Notes: generated by a model not told the origin, from the letters alone. 64,000 nt of DNA from Alteromonas gilva (GCF_028595265.1 NZ_JAQQXP010000002.1:186001-250000), one strand, 5' to 3'; shown: positions 25,764 to 34,594, numbered from the stretch's first letter. Numbers and translations are program-made.

Positions 25764-26948
25764 TTGGTAAACAAGTTTGATGTGATTGTGATCGGCGCCG
25801 GCGCCGCCGGGCTATTCTGTGCTGCCGAGGCAGGCAAGCGCGGACGCCGTGTGGCAGTGCTCGAACACGCCAAAAAAATTGGCCGTAAAATTTTAATGTC
25901 TGGTGGCGGGCGCTGTAATTTTACCAACATGTACGCCAGCCATGAAAACTTCCTCTGTACTAACCCCCATTTTTGCAAATCGGCGCTAAGCCGTTATACC
26001 CAGTGGGATTTTATCTCTCTGGTGGCTGAGCATGGTATTGCCTATCACGAGAAAACCTTAGGGCAGCTCTTCTGCGACGACTCAGCTAAAGACATTGTTG
26101 ATATGCTCTTAAGCGAATGTAACAAGCACAATGTAACCATAACCACCCGTTGTGAAATTCAAACGGTGACTAAAAACGATGATGGTTTTGCGTTGTCTAC
26201 TTCGACGGGCGACTATGCCTGCGAATCGCTGGTGGTCGCCACGGGTGGCTTAAGTCTGCCCAAGCTGGGCGCGACCCCCTTTGGCTATCAAATTGCCGAA
26301 CAGTTTGGCCTTAACGTGCTGCCAACCCGAGCGGGATTAGTGCCCTTTACCCTACACGAAAAAGACAAAAACATCCTGGCAGAGCTTAGCGGCGTGGCCA
26401 TAGATACCTATGCGAGTTGCAACGACACAACATTTCGGGAAAATACGTTATTTACCCATCGCGGCTTAAGTGGTCCGGCGATGCTGCAGATCTCCAGCTA
26501 TTGGCAGCCCGGCGATACCTTGCATATTAATGCTGCACCCACTTTCGATGTGGCCGAAAGTTTAGCCGACGCACAATTAAAGAATCCTGATTCTTTAATA
26601 ACAACCTGGCTGACCCGGCATTTTCCAAAGCGCGTGGCAGCGACCTTTTGCGAGCTCAATCAGTGGGAAAATAAGCCAGTAAAACAACTCAATAGCAAAC
26701 AAGTTGAGGCCATCGCTGACTTTTTTGCCGACTGGCAAATTAAGCCCAATGGTACCGAAGGCTATCGCACTGCCGAAGTCACCCTGGGCGGTGTGGATAC
26801 CGATGAGCTCTCGTCCAAAACCATGATGAGCAAAAAAGTAGAACAATTGTTCTTTATTGGAGAGGTGGTGGATGTGACCGGCTGGCTGGGCGGCTATAAC
26901 TTTCAGTGGGCCTGGAGCAGCGGGTGGGCCGCAGCCCAGTATGTGTAA
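25764..26948 (+). CDS. NAD(P)/FAD-dependent oxidoreductase, BaiN/HI0933 family
   Basis: 394 aa flavoprotein of the HI0933-like/YhiN family. The Rossmann dinucleotide motif VIVIGAGAAGLFCAAEAG is at the N-terminus, followed by KIGRKILMSGGGRCNFTN, VVATGGLSLPKLGATPFGY and the C-terminal FIGEVVDVTGWLGGYNFQWAW, all family hallmarks. The start is TTG (VNKFDVIVIG), supported by GGAGAG six bases upstream and by the normal distance to the GxGxxG motif; no suitable ATG exists. The physiological substrate is unknown. Confidence 0.88.
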   Translation: MVNKFDVIVIGAGAAGLFCAAEAGKRGRRVAVLEHAKKIGRKILMSGGGRCNFTNMYASHENFLCTNPHFCKSALSRYTQWDFISLVAEHGIAYHEKTLGQLFCDDSAKDIVDMLLSECNKHNVTITTRCEIQTVTKNDDGFALSTSTGDYACESLVVATGGLSLPKLGATPFGYQIAEQFGLNVLPTRAGLVPFTLHEKDKNILAELSGVAIDTYASCNDTTFRENTLFTHRGLSGPAMLQISSYWQPGDTLHINAAPTFDVAESLADAQLKNPDSLITTWLTRHFPKRVAATFCELNQWENKPVKQLNSKQVEAIADFFADWQIKPNGTEGYRTAEVTLGGVDTDELSSKTMMSKKVEQLFFIGEVVDVTGWLGGYNFQWAWSSGWAAAQYV

Positions 26949-27098
26949 TTACTCGCAACCGGCACAAGTCAAACGCCCTGTGATGTGGGGTTTGTCTTAA
27001 CAAGCCATGCGTTTATCGTGAGTTACAGGCAAAATCATTGCGCCATGAATGGTCAGGTTCTATGCTGCTTAAACATCATTGAGCGGATAAGGCGTGGA

Positions 27099-28151
27099 AT
27101 GAAAACAAAGTTTTTGCTGTTCGGGTTTGTCTGTGCCCTGCTAATTGCCTGTACTGATAGCAGCACTACCTCAGGAGAGGGCGCTACCAATGCTATCACC
27201 GCTGTGGTCGATCCCTTTGAACAAAATGCCAGGCTTGGTCGAGGTATCAACCTTGGCAATTCACTGGAAGCGCCGAGTGAAGGCGACTGGAGTGTCACGC
27301 TCCACGAGGAGTATTTTCGCCTTATAAAAGAAAAAGGATTTGATAGCGTTAGGATCCCCGTGCGCTGGTCTGCTCATACTAGCGACACAGCGCCTTTTAC
27401 CATTGATGAGCACTTTTTTGAGCGCGTAGACTGGGCCATTGAGCAGAGTCTTAAAAACGATTTAATGGTAATCATTAATGTGCATCATTATATGGAGATA
27501 TTTGACGATCCGGCCGCCGAAGAAGCTAAGTTTTTGTCTCTGTGGCAACAAATTGCGAGTCGTTACGCCAACCAGTCGTCGGATTTGATATTCGAAGTGT
27601 TAAACGAGCCGCACCATGAACTCACCGCCGCGCGCTGGAATAAATTACTGCCCAAAGCGATTAATGTAATTCGCGCGACAAACCCGCATCGAACCTTATT
27701 TATCGGTGCTGCCGAATGGGGCGGCGTACCGGGGTTACTTAAATTAGCCATTCCTGACGATGACAATCTTATTGTTACCGTGCATTACTATGAACCATTT
27801 AAGTTTACCCACCAGGGCGCAGGGTGGGTAGAAGATGCCGATGAATGGCTTGGCACCGAGTGGACCGGCACGCCTGAGCAGGTAGACGCCATAAGGGAGC
27901 ATTTTCAGACGATTGTGGACTGGGCTGAAGCTCGTAATTTACCTGTTAACATTGGTGAGTTTGGTGCATACAGCAAAGCTGACTCAGCCTCGCGGGCTAA
28001 GTGGAGCAGTGAGGTGGTACGCTTTGCTTTGGAAAACGAGATGAGCTATCACTACTGGGAGTTCGCATCCGGATTTGGTATTTACAATCCACGCACTGAA
28101 CAGTGGGATACCCAGCTACTTAACGCGCTGGTGAATACTCAGGCCAACTAA
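27099..28151 (+). CDS. Glycoside hydrolase family 5 (endoglucanase-like) lipoprotein
   Basis: 350 aa. The signal peptide ends in LLIAC, a lipobox, so surface or periplasmic lipoprotein anchoring is expected. The GH5 (beta/alpha)8 barrel shows GINLGNSLEA, GFDSVRIPVRW, MVIINVHHY, the acid/base Glu170 in EVLNEPHH and the nucleophile Glu287 in IGEFGAY. This is closest to cellulase-type GH5 and suggests hydrolysis of beta-1,4-glucan or a related polysaccharide. The start MKTKFLLFGF at 27099 fits the lipoprotein signal, with AAGG upstream. No carbohydrate-binding module is attached and no other polysaccharide-utilisation genes flank it. Confidence 0.9.
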   Translation: MKTKFLLFGFVCALLIACTDSSTTSGEGATNAITAVVDPFEQNARLGRGINLGNSLEAPSEGDWSVTLHEEYFRLIKEKGFDSVRIPVRWSAHTSDTAPFTIDEHFFERVDWAIEQSLKNDLMVIINVHHYMEIFDDPAAEEAKFLSLWQQIASRYANQSSDLIFEVLNEPHHELTAARWNKLLPKAINVIRATNPHRTLFIGAAEWGGVPGLLKLAIPDDDNLIVTVHYYEPFKFTHQGAGWVEDADEWLGTEWTGTPEQVDAIREHFQTIVDWAEARNLPVNIGEFGAYSKADSASRAKWSSEVVRFALENEMSYHYWEFASGFGIYNPRTEQWDTQLLNALVNTQAN

Positions 28152-28197
28152 CCCGGGACTGCCCGAATCTGCTTTGTGACTGCCGACAAACAGGCTA

Positions 28198-28219
28198 CCC
28201 TTCAGTGCGCGCTGAAGGG
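28198..28219. terminator. Hairpin between convergent GH5 and S41 genes
   Basis: CCCTTCAG pairs with CTGAAGGG over a 6-base loop, in the 118-base gap between two convergent stop codons. No T-run is seen. Confidence 0.4.
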
Positions 28220-28269
28220 CAGGCAAACCGTGCTTAATCACCTCGTAACCACGCTTGTTTAGCGTTGAT

Positions 28270-29670
28270 TCAAGGGCTTGGGTTGGCTGATAACTGCGTC
28301 AGTAAACCGCTGAGGATTTCATCGGTATCATCGAGCAGATAATCTTTAATCGCAATATCGGGTATAACGCCCTGCTCGGCGGTACTGCCGTTCACCCGCA
28401 CGATGTGTCCTTTAGCAATTTTCACCACAATGGCCGTGTGCGGCAGCGTAAATTGAAATTGCGAGGCGTACAAACTCGGATAGTCGCCGGTTTCCTCACC
28501 CACAATAGTCGCCCAGCCATAATCTTGTATTTGTGCGGCGGTTACGCTTGCCTGTGAGTGGGACTGTCGGTTAACCAGCACATAGACATCCCCGCTAAAG
28601 CGTTGGTTCTCGGGGGCCGGCGCATGGGGCTTGAAATCGAATTCATAACGTTCGCCATCTTCATGTTCTATGATTGAGCGCCAGTATGGCTGACTTAAGT
28701 CGCGGTGACGATGGGTATCTGCTTTTAACAGTGCACTGGTACGCAGCGTAAATTCCTTGTGCCATTTAAAGGGCTTGTCGGCAATGTAGGACACAAGATA
28801 ATCACTGAAGGCATCATTGCCGCCACTATTATTGCGTAAATCGATGATCAGGTTTGGTTTGGCTGCTTTGTTGATGCGTGTAAAGGCGTTATCAATAAAA
28901 TCCTTATAGGCTTGCTGATCACCTGAGAAGCTGCCCGGATTTAAGTACGCTGCCTGGGCAAAAAAACTAAGCTCCATTTGTGCATCCAGAATTTCGTCTT
29001 TTTTGGTTTCAAATCCCTCGATCACGGCAATCGAAGACACTGAATGACGAGTGATTTTATCTGCCGTTTGCAAGCGAATATCAAACTGTGATTGTTCTCC
29101 GAAGGCATACCAGTAATAGCGCGGAAACGAATACACCTCCAGCTTGGTATTTTTAAAATAGGCACGCTCAGCCGATATCAAAGGGTGAATGTCTGCCAGA
29201 ATGGCAGACATGTTGCGACCGTTTATGGATAGCACTTCGGCACCTATCCTGATGCTTTTGTCATTGGAATAATTAGCCCTTACCCGCGCTGTGCCGTTCT
29301 CAAAAGCAATATCAATGGGGAATAAACGGCCCCCCGCCTGTGCGTATTGAATGTAGGCGGCCGCCGGAAAGTCTATTTCGGTATGGCCATTGTTTAGCGT
29401 CGCGACTAATTGCTGAAAATGGCGGGTGGTGTCTAGCAGCGAATACGAGGTGTCGTTAAGGTTGCGCCTTATTGCAGTGTATTTAGACTCGAAGACCTGC
29501 GGTGAGACATAGGCAAAGGGCTTGTAGTGAGTGTCTATCAGGGCGTGATACAGCGTATCCAAATCCTCAATAACCTGTTGCCGGGTAAAGGTTGCGGTAG
29601 CGGTAAATCCTGAAACCGGCACGAGCAAACAGGTGCAGAGCATAAATAAAGGTAAAGTCAGGGTTTTCAT
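28270..29670 (-). CDS. S41-family (tail-specific protease-like) serine peptidase
   Basis: About 466 aa, exported. MKTLTLPLFMLCTCLLVPVS is the signal peptide, so I chose the internal ATG at 29670 over the longer frame from 29700. The N-terminal helical region has HFQQLVATLNNGHTEI, and the S41 catalytic domain has LIIDLRNNSGGNDAFSDYLV and VYVLVNRQSHSQASVTAAQI, where the Ser after Q/A of this segment is the likely nucleophile, then GEETGDYPSLYASQFQFTLP. It is divergent from the winged-helix regulator at 29805, and their shared intergenic region holds a 26-bp element found again near 32257. Confidence 0.82.
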   Translation of the reverse strand: MKTLTLPLFMLCTCLLVPVSGFTATATFTRQQVIEDLDTLYHALIDTHYKPFAYVSPQVFESKYTAIRRNLNDTSYSLLDTTRHFQQLVATLNNGHTEIDFPAAAYIQYAQAGGRLFPIDIAFENGTARVRANYSNDKSIRIGAEVLSINGRNMSAILADIHPLISAERAYFKNTKLEVYSFPRYYWYAFGEQSQFDIRLQTADKITRHSVSSIAVIEGFETKKDEILDAQMELSFFAQAAYLNPGSFSGDQQAYKDFIDNAFTRINKAAKPNLIIDLRNNSGGNDAFSDYLVSYIADKPFKWHKEFTLRTSALLKADTHRHRDLSQPYWRSIIEHEDGERYEFDFKPHAPAPENQRFSGDVYVLVNRQSHSQASVTAAQIQDYGWATIVGEETGDYPSLYASQFQFTLPHTAIVVKIAKGHIVRVNGSTAEQGVIPDIAIKDYLLDDTDEILSGLLTQLSANPSP

Positions 29671-29724
29671 AGACGGCTCATTAAAGGTCTTTAAAGCCAT
29701 AATCGTAAAGAGACGGCGGTGAAG

Positions 29725-29750
29725 AATCCTGACAAAAGCCTCGTATTTTT
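29725..29750 (+). promoter_or_regulatory. Repeated 26-bp element, copy 1 (S41/regulator intergenic)
   Basis: AATCCTGACAAAA, three variable bases, TC, one variable base, then TATTTTT. A second copy at 32257-32282 is identical at 22 of 26 positions. It lies 55 bases from both flanking start codons. About 44 bases from its left end is a TATACT (29769-29774), a likely -10 for the regulator gene. Confidence 0.55.
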
Positions 29751-29804
29751 CGCCACTTCACAAAATGATATACTGCAAATGGTAGAGTTTATCCTGTAAA
29801 TGCA

Positions 29805-31109
29805 ATGACAACGGAAATTATTCGAATAAATGAATGGAACATCGATCTGCTGACGGGTGAGATGTATCGTGCGGGTGCTGGAGCCGGGCAGGTTGAAGCG
29901 GCCAGATTGGATCCGCTGTGCGTTCAATTATTACGCGTGTTGGCAGAACATGAAGGCGAACTTGTTAGCAAGGCATTTTTAATAGAAGCATTATGGCCAG
30001 AGACTTACGTGAACGAAGATGCATTGGCGCGATATGTCTCAAGACTCAGAAAGGCGATTGGCGATACGCCAAAAAATCCGCTGTTTATCGAAACTCTGCC
30101 CAAGCGAGGTTATCGCTTAGTGGCAAATTCGGTGAGCCGGGTTGCTCCTGATTCTGAGCCTGCGCCTGCGTCTGGTTCTGAGTCCGAACCTGAACCTGAG
30201 GCGTCTGAACCACCGACACCTTCCGCTTCGCGTACCTCTCCCGTTTCGTTCTATGTCTTTGGGATCATCGCATTGATAACCGCGCTCATCATTGGTGTGT
30301 ATGCCGTTAATGATGAGATGTCACAAGGCTCACCGGATCAGGTTGACGGGTTGTTAGCGCAGGCGGACGTGTATTATCACCAGGTAACCCGCAAAGACAA
30401 CGAAATGGCGCTATCGCTTTATCAGCAAACCCTCGCGCTTAACCCTGATTCGGCCAGCGCATTATCTGGCATGGCCAACGCGCTGGTGCAAAAAGCCATA
30501 CGTTACTCGCCCGACAACGACCCGGCACAGTGGCGCGCCATGAGCCTGAAACAAGCGCTGCAGGATAACCGCTTGAGTCGCGACCAAGCCAGACAGTTTC
30601 TCTCAAGAGCATTAGTGTTTGCCGAAAAAGCGGTAGCTATGGCGCCCGACAATGCCCGCACCCATAAAGCGAAAGGCTTTGTATTATCGGCGCGGGGCAA
30701 CCTCAACGACGCTTTGACAAGCTATAAAACTGCGCTGTCCATCAATCCGGGTGCATGGGATGTGTTGGTGAACATGGGCGAGCTTCACGAGCTGTTAAAT
30801 TTACCTCTGGATGCTATCGCCTACTATAAACAAGCATTTGCGGCAATGGGCCAGTTTCCCTTTGAGCAGGCCAGTCACGGCAGGGCATGGCGGGCTGAAA
30901 TGGGCGTCAATATTGGCAACAAATACCTCGAATTAAATAATCTTAATGACGCTGAAATCTGGTTCAGACATGTGCTGTCGTTTGCGCCTTTTCACACCAG
31001 GGCCACGCAGCAGCTCGCAAACATACTGGTTACCACAAACCGCGAAAATGAGTCACAGCGTTTATGCTCGGCCTATACAGAGCGTATCGGCGAACCCGCG
31101 TGTATTTAA
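29805..31109 (+). CDS. CadC-like membrane winged-helix regulator with TPR sensor region
   Basis: 434 aa. Residues ~5-105 form an OmpR/PhoB-type winged helix (VQLLRVLAEHEGELVSKAFL, NEDALARYVSRLRKAIGD, IETLPKRGYRLVAN). A P/E/S-rich linker (SEPAPASGSESEPEPEAS) leads to one membrane helix (SFYVFGIIALITALIIGVYA). The C-terminal part has TPR-like repeats (LSLYQQTLALNPDSASAL; ALTSYKTALSINPGAWDVL; AEIWFRHVLSFAPFHTRA), presumably periplasmic. The design is that of ToxR/CadC one-component regulators. It is divergent from the S41 peptidase gene, which it may control. Confidence 0.87.
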   Translation: MTTEIIRINEWNIDLLTGEMYRAGAGAGQVEAARLDPLCVQLLRVLAEHEGELVSKAFLIEALWPETYVNEDALARYVSRLRKAIGDTPKNPLFIETLPKRGYRLVANSVSRVAPDSEPAPASGSESEPEPEASEPPTPSASRTSPVSFYVFGIIALITALIIGVYAVNDEMSQGSPDQVDGLLAQADVYYHQVTRKDNEMALSLYQQTLALNPDSASALSGMANALVQKAIRYSPDNDPAQWRAMSLKQALQDNRLSRDQARQFLSRALVFAEKAVAMAPDNARTHKAKGFVLSARGNLNDALTSYKTALSINPGAWDVLVNMGELHELLNLPLDAIAYYKQAFAAMGQFPFEQASHGRAWRAEMGVNIGNKYLELNNLNDAEIWFRHVLSFAPFHTRATQQLANILVTTNRENESQRLCSAYTERIGEPACI

Positions 31110-31207
31110 GGCTCGCACCGGGAGCCGTCAGCGATCAATACGCCCTCGACGATAGTGCAGCGATGCAGGGATTCGCGCTGCGCCTGGCGAAATCAACCCA
31201 TTGCTTA

Positions 31208-32137
31208 TTACTGATTGTTATCAATAAATTGGTTGAACTGACGATTAACCGCAGGCCAGCTGCCATCAGCGGTGTTACTCAGTATAACCTGGTCAAGGCT
31301 GTCGCCATCGGCCAGGTGCCCGACCAGATCCTTAAAAATATCGTTACCCCGGGTGGCCAGTAAAAAGCGCTTAAACCAGGCTGATTGCTTGTAAAAGCTC
31401 ACGTAGTCGTGGTCGCCGGATTTCATGGTGATAGTGGTTGTCTGGCCCGCTTTTTTTTGTTTCATTACGGCCATTATTTTTTCTTTCATGGCAGCAAACA
31501 CCGGGTGCTCCTGCACAATAAAGTCTTCAATCAGTGCTCGTTTAAAATCACCGGTTAAGCGACTTGCTGCCACGTCGCCGGATTCACAGTGGATAGCTAC
31601 CGCCTCGTCAAGCCAGTCAGGTGCCGCAATATGCCCGTAAACAGGCATGCCCATCACGTCTTTTGTTTGTTTTAACCCGTTACTTTCCAGTGTGCCAATA
31701 AACCACGAGTGGCAGAGCTCATGGGCTATCACGGCATATTCAGAACCGAGTGTTGCTGTTTTCGACTGGATTTGATCCAGTGACAGGGTCAGCGAACGAT
31801 TAGCAGAGCGTGGCAATGCAACGTTCGCCGCTTCTGCCTGGGTTGCCACCAGGGTAACGTCTACCGGCGACGGAGCTCCAATCAGCTCAGTATAGCGGAC
31901 CAGGGCGCGGTTGAGGTGCTCGCCCCAGGCGCTTGAATAAATCTCCGGGGTAGAGAAAAACCGCACGCCGGTATTTTGGTACTGAAGACCAAAACCGACT
32001 TTATCATCTTTAGGCGCTTGTGGCTCACCCGGCTCACCCGGCTCACCTGTCAATGAAACCGAATGAGCTCCCCATGTCAGGGCCAGTAATAATACCGTGC
32101 TGATAATGATTTTTGTGCTGCACATAAGGTTATTCAC
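31208..32137 (-). CDS. Exported zincin-like putative metallopeptidase
   Basis: 309 aa with an N-terminal signal/anchor (STKIIISTVLLLALTWG). A short collagen-like GEPGEPGEP repeat follows cleavage. HELCH in VIAHELCHSWF is a classic HExxH zinc motif, and WLDEAVAIHCE 31-36 residues later offers a glutamate third ligand, as in gluzincins of the M1/MA clan. Overall similarity to a named family was not recognised, so the substrate is unknown. It is divergent from the serine hydrolase gene at 32367, and copy 2 of the 26-bp element sits between them. Confidence 0.6.
   Translation of the reverse strand: MNNLMCSTKIIISTVLLLALTWGAHSVSLTGEPGEPGEPQAPKDDKVGFGLQYQNTGVRFFSTPEIYSSAWGEHLNRALVRYTELIGAPSPVDVTLVATQAEAANVALPRSANRSLTLSLDQIQSKTATLGSEYAVIAHELCHSWFIGTLESNGLKQTKDVMGMPVYGHIAAPDWLDEAVAIHCESGDVAASRLTGDFKRALIEDFIVQEHPVFAAMKEKIMAVMKQKKAGQTTTITMKSGDHDYVSFYKQSAWFKRFLLATRGNDIFKDLVGHLADGDSLDQVILSNTADGSWPAVNRQFNQFIDNNQ
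32025..32050. repeat. Short tandem repeat (ggctcaccc unit)
   Basis: Nearly three copies of the 9-base unit ggctcaccc encode the GEPGEPGEP stretch at the mature N-terminus of the zincin-like protein. Such in-frame repeats are prone to length variation. Confidence 0.7.
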
Positions 32138-32256
32138 TCTCCATAATAATAGTTAGCATAATAATTAGCGGCCATGGCCACTTTGGACGTGGCCCGGTTC
32201 TCAGCGGCTGATTTACATTAAGCCGCACTTATCAGTAAGCGCTAAGACTGAGCAAA

Positions 32257-32282
32257 AATCCTGACAAAATAATCCTATTTTT
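32257..32282 (+). promoter_or_regulatory. Repeated 26-bp element, copy 2 (zincin/serine hydrolase intergenic)
   Basis: Same AATCCTGACAAAA core and TATTTTT end as copy 1 at 29725, in the same orientation. A TATTAT (32298-32303) 41 bases from its left end is a possible -10 for the serine hydrolase gene. The distance to the candidate -10 is close to that at copy 1 (44). Confidence 0.55.
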
Positions 32283-32366
32283 TTGCTGATTTTACGTTAT
32301 TATTTTAATATCTTTATGTAAAGACAAAATTAATGCGACCAGCAAAATTCACCAGGAGTCAGTACC

Positions 32367-33734
32367 TTGCGATTCACATTTGTTTTTAACACTTCATTAC
32401 TATTACTCGTGCCACTAATAGCTGTGAGCGCTTTCGCTGGCAGCAGCGGCGCTCAAACTGCGTATTCTGAGCAGGTTAACCATATTGCCACGGCGTATCA
32501 TGACGTCTTTGGTTTTGCTGGCACTGTGAAGGTGGTTAAAGGCGGAGAAGAGATTTACAAAGCCAGCTTTGGCGATGCTAACCGCGAATTTGACGTGCCC
32601 AACTCGCCGTCGCACAGAGTGTCGATTAATTCGGTGTCGAAAGTCTTTACCGCCGCTGCGGTACTGAAATTAGCGGAAGCCGGCAAGGTCAGTTTGCATA
32701 CGCCCATTGCGCAATATTTACCGGAACTTAAGGCAAGCTGGCGCGATGAAGTTACCCTGCATCATTTGCTGACCCACACCAGCGGTTTGCCGAGAGAGTC
32801 CGGCATTGCATCGCACCAGTCGCTGACATTTGAACAACAAATCGCCATGCTGATAGAGCAACAATCACTGTTGTTTACGCCCGGGGAGCGTTATGAATAC
32901 TCTAACGCGGGGATTACGCTGCTCGGGCGCATTGTTGAAAATGTCAGTAAAGTGCCCTTTAGTGAATTTATAGCCCAACAGATCCTCGAGCCTCTTAAGC
33001 TGCCAAATACCGGCGTCTACACCGGTAATACAGTGGTTGAACGACAGGTGACCCCCTACCATATGACACCCGATGGGGTGTCAACAGCGCAAAGAACCAA
33101 ACACCTGGGTGACAACGCAGGCGGCGGAATGTATTCAACGGTCGATGATCTGTATCGTTTTGTGGTGGCGCTGGAAAGTTACCAGCTATTAAATGAAGCC
33201 ATAACCAATGCCATGTTTGCTGCGCATATTCAATCACAGGATGGAGATTCTCACGGTTATGGCTGGACATTAAAACCCTTTGGTGACGGCATGCTAAGGT
33301 TCGCGGCAGGGAGCGGCTATGGCACCAAAAGCGTGATGGTTCGCTCGCCTGACACCGAGGATTTTATTGCGATTACGTCCAATTGGGGAAACACGCCTAT
33401 TCTGCCCCTGATGGGTGATATTTTTATGGCAATTAACGATCTGCAATATGCCATTCCCGATACCAATATGTTGCCTTCTGCAGATAGATACCAGCCATTT
33501 CTGGGCCGGTATGTCTTTAAAGCGGATGAACTTCAGCGTCATTTAATGATGGATAGCAACATCGTCACCTTGCAAAGTGTGGACGGAAAACTGTTTCTGA
33601 ATGACGAGCTGTTAGCTAAAAAGCCCGATGATAAACTGGGCCTGACATATACCAACGAACTTACAATCGCGTTTAAGGACCAGCAAATCATCATTGAGAT
33701 TAACGGCAACACCCTTGTGGGTACCAGGCGTTAA
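32367..33734 (+). CDS. Exported serine hydrolase, beta-lactamase class C-like
   Basis: 455 aa. The signal peptide is followed by a penicillin-binding/class C fold with SVSK (Ser89-Lys92, SxxK), then LLTHTSGLP and YEYSNAG (the YxN element). A C-terminal extension of about 110 residues (YQPFLGRYVFKADELQ onward) looks like the DUF3471-type beta domain of esterase/D-aminopeptidase relatives. The start is TTG, chosen because CAGGAG lies 8 bases upstream and the signal peptide begins there. Likely activities are esterase or peptidase on peptidoglycan or D-peptides rather than antibiotic resistance. It is divergent from the zincin-like gene. Confidence 0.85.
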   Translation: MRFTFVFNTSLLLLVPLIAVSAFAGSSGAQTAYSEQVNHIATAYHDVFGFAGTVKVVKGGEEIYKASFGDANREFDVPNSPSHRVSINSVSKVFTAAAVLKLAEAGKVSLHTPIAQYLPELKASWRDEVTLHHLLTHTSGLPRESGIASHQSLTFEQQIAMLIEQQSLLFTPGERYEYSNAGITLLGRIVENVSKVPFSEFIAQQILEPLKLPNTGVYTGNTVVERQVTPYHMTPDGVSTAQRTKHLGDNAGGGMYSTVDDLYRFVVALESYQLLNEAITNAMFAAHIQSQDGDSHGYGWTLKPFGDGMLRFAAGSGYGTKSVMVRSPDTEDFIAITSNWGNTPILPLMGDIFMAINDLQYAIPDTNMLPSADRYQPFLGRYVFKADELQRHLMMDSNIVTLQSVDGKLFLNDELLAKKPDDKLGLTYTNELTIAFKDQQIIIEINGNTLVGTRR

Positions 33735-33762
33735 ACCATCGCTGCGGCGCTTAGGTTTGTTG

Positions 33763-33768
33763 TATAAT
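33763..33768 (+). promoter_or_regulatory. -10 element before the MarR-type gene
   Basis: A perfect TATAAT preceded by TTG. No good -35 was seen at the standard distance. Transcription would begin near 33775. Confidence 0.45.
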
Positions 33769-33800
33769 TTACCGATTCAAATGTTGCCGGGTAGTTTACC

Positions 33801-34319
33801 ATTAATAAAATAAATCAGGTTCCGGCCCTTTTAGCGCGGGCAGAACAACAGTGGAAAAACCTGCATCCGGAGTTACCGGTTGATGAAGCTGCGCTAATCG
33901 GGTGTTTGATTGGCATCGGCGCAAACGCGGACGAAGTGGGCATGCGGGTGCTGCGCAAGTTTAAATTAACCCAAACTGAGCATGATGTTCTGGCCTGTGC
34001 ACGCCGACAAGGTGCTCCCCACATTGTTACCCCTTCGCTGTTACTGGAAGAGGTTCGCATTACGTCTGGTGCGCTAACCACATGCCTTAACCGACTCACA
34101 GCCAGGGCGTTAGTCACGCGCCCGAGCAATACCCGGGATTTGCGCGTAAAGCCGGTTCAGTTAACCTCCGAGGGGCTTGAGCTTATTGAGCAAATTACGC
34201 AACTGAGATTCAAAATGGCCGGGGAGGTACTGGCGCACTTTTCACCGCAAAAGAAACAACAGCTTAAACAACTGTTACTGGATTTTAATGAAGGTCTCAA
34301 AAACGTTAATCCGGATTGA
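33801..34319 (+). CDS. MarR-family transcriptional regulator with non-standard start
   Basis: Winged-helix MarR protein. The core is FKLTQTEHDVLACARRQG, PSLLLEEVRITSGALTTCLN and RLTARALVTRPSNTRDLRVK (recognition helix and wing), then a C-terminal dimerisation helix (EVLAHFSPQKKQQLKQLLLD). Family length of about 150-170 aa requires coding upstream of the first conventional start, a TTG at 33906. The frame is open from 33795 and reads plausible helix-1 sequence (INKINQVPALLARAEQQW), but without ATG, GTG or TTG. ATT at 33801 or a CTG downstream are the candidates; a frameshift or sequencing error joining ATG 33781 to this frame is the alternative. Target genes are unknown. Confidence 0.7.
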   Translation: MNKINQVPALLARAEQQWKNLHPELPVDEAALIGCLIGIGANADEVGMRVLRKFKLTQTEHDVLACARRQGAPHIVTPSLLLEEVRITSGALTTCLNRLTARALVTRPSNTRDLRVKPVQLTSEGLELIEQITQLRFKMAGEVLAHFSPQKKQQLKQLLLDFNEGLKNVNPD

Positions 34320-34360
34320 TATCAGCGCTGCGCACTAACCTCAAGGTTACACTGACAACC

Positions 34361-34383
34361 GCCTCGCAACCTGCGGGGCTTTC
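34361..34383 (+). terminator. Possible terminator after the MarR-type gene
   Basis: GCCTCGC pairs with GCGGGGC (one G-U) over a 5-base loop and is followed by TTT. Confidence 0.4.
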
Positions 34384-34485
34384 ATCAGCCATTGTAAGTG
34401 TTAATAATAACAGGCTTTGCCAATAGCTGAGGTGATGGTCTTTTCCTGCCATTTTCACTGCTGAAAATCATGGGCTACAGGCATA

Positions 34486-34524
34486 AAAAAACGGTTGGTC
34501 ACCTGATGGGACCAACCGTTTTTT
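34486..34524. terminator. Strong bidirectional terminator
   Basis: A 15-bp perfect stem: AAAAAACGGTTGGTC at 34486-34500 pairs with its complement at 34510-34524, with a 9-base loop. A-tract and T-tract flank it, so it can end both the plus-strand marR transcript and the minus-strand TonB-receptor transcript. Confidence 0.92.
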
Positions 34525-34594
34525 AACGGTGTAATTTACCTTTAACAGGCGCTGGTTGCTATGCTAAGCATGCAGGCCAGCGACCTGTTGGGTT

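Noticed and set aside
34486..34524. Small RNA in the marR/TonB receptor gap
   Set aside because: The 15-bp hairpin with flanking A and T tracts is fully explained as a bidirectional terminator of convergent genes.
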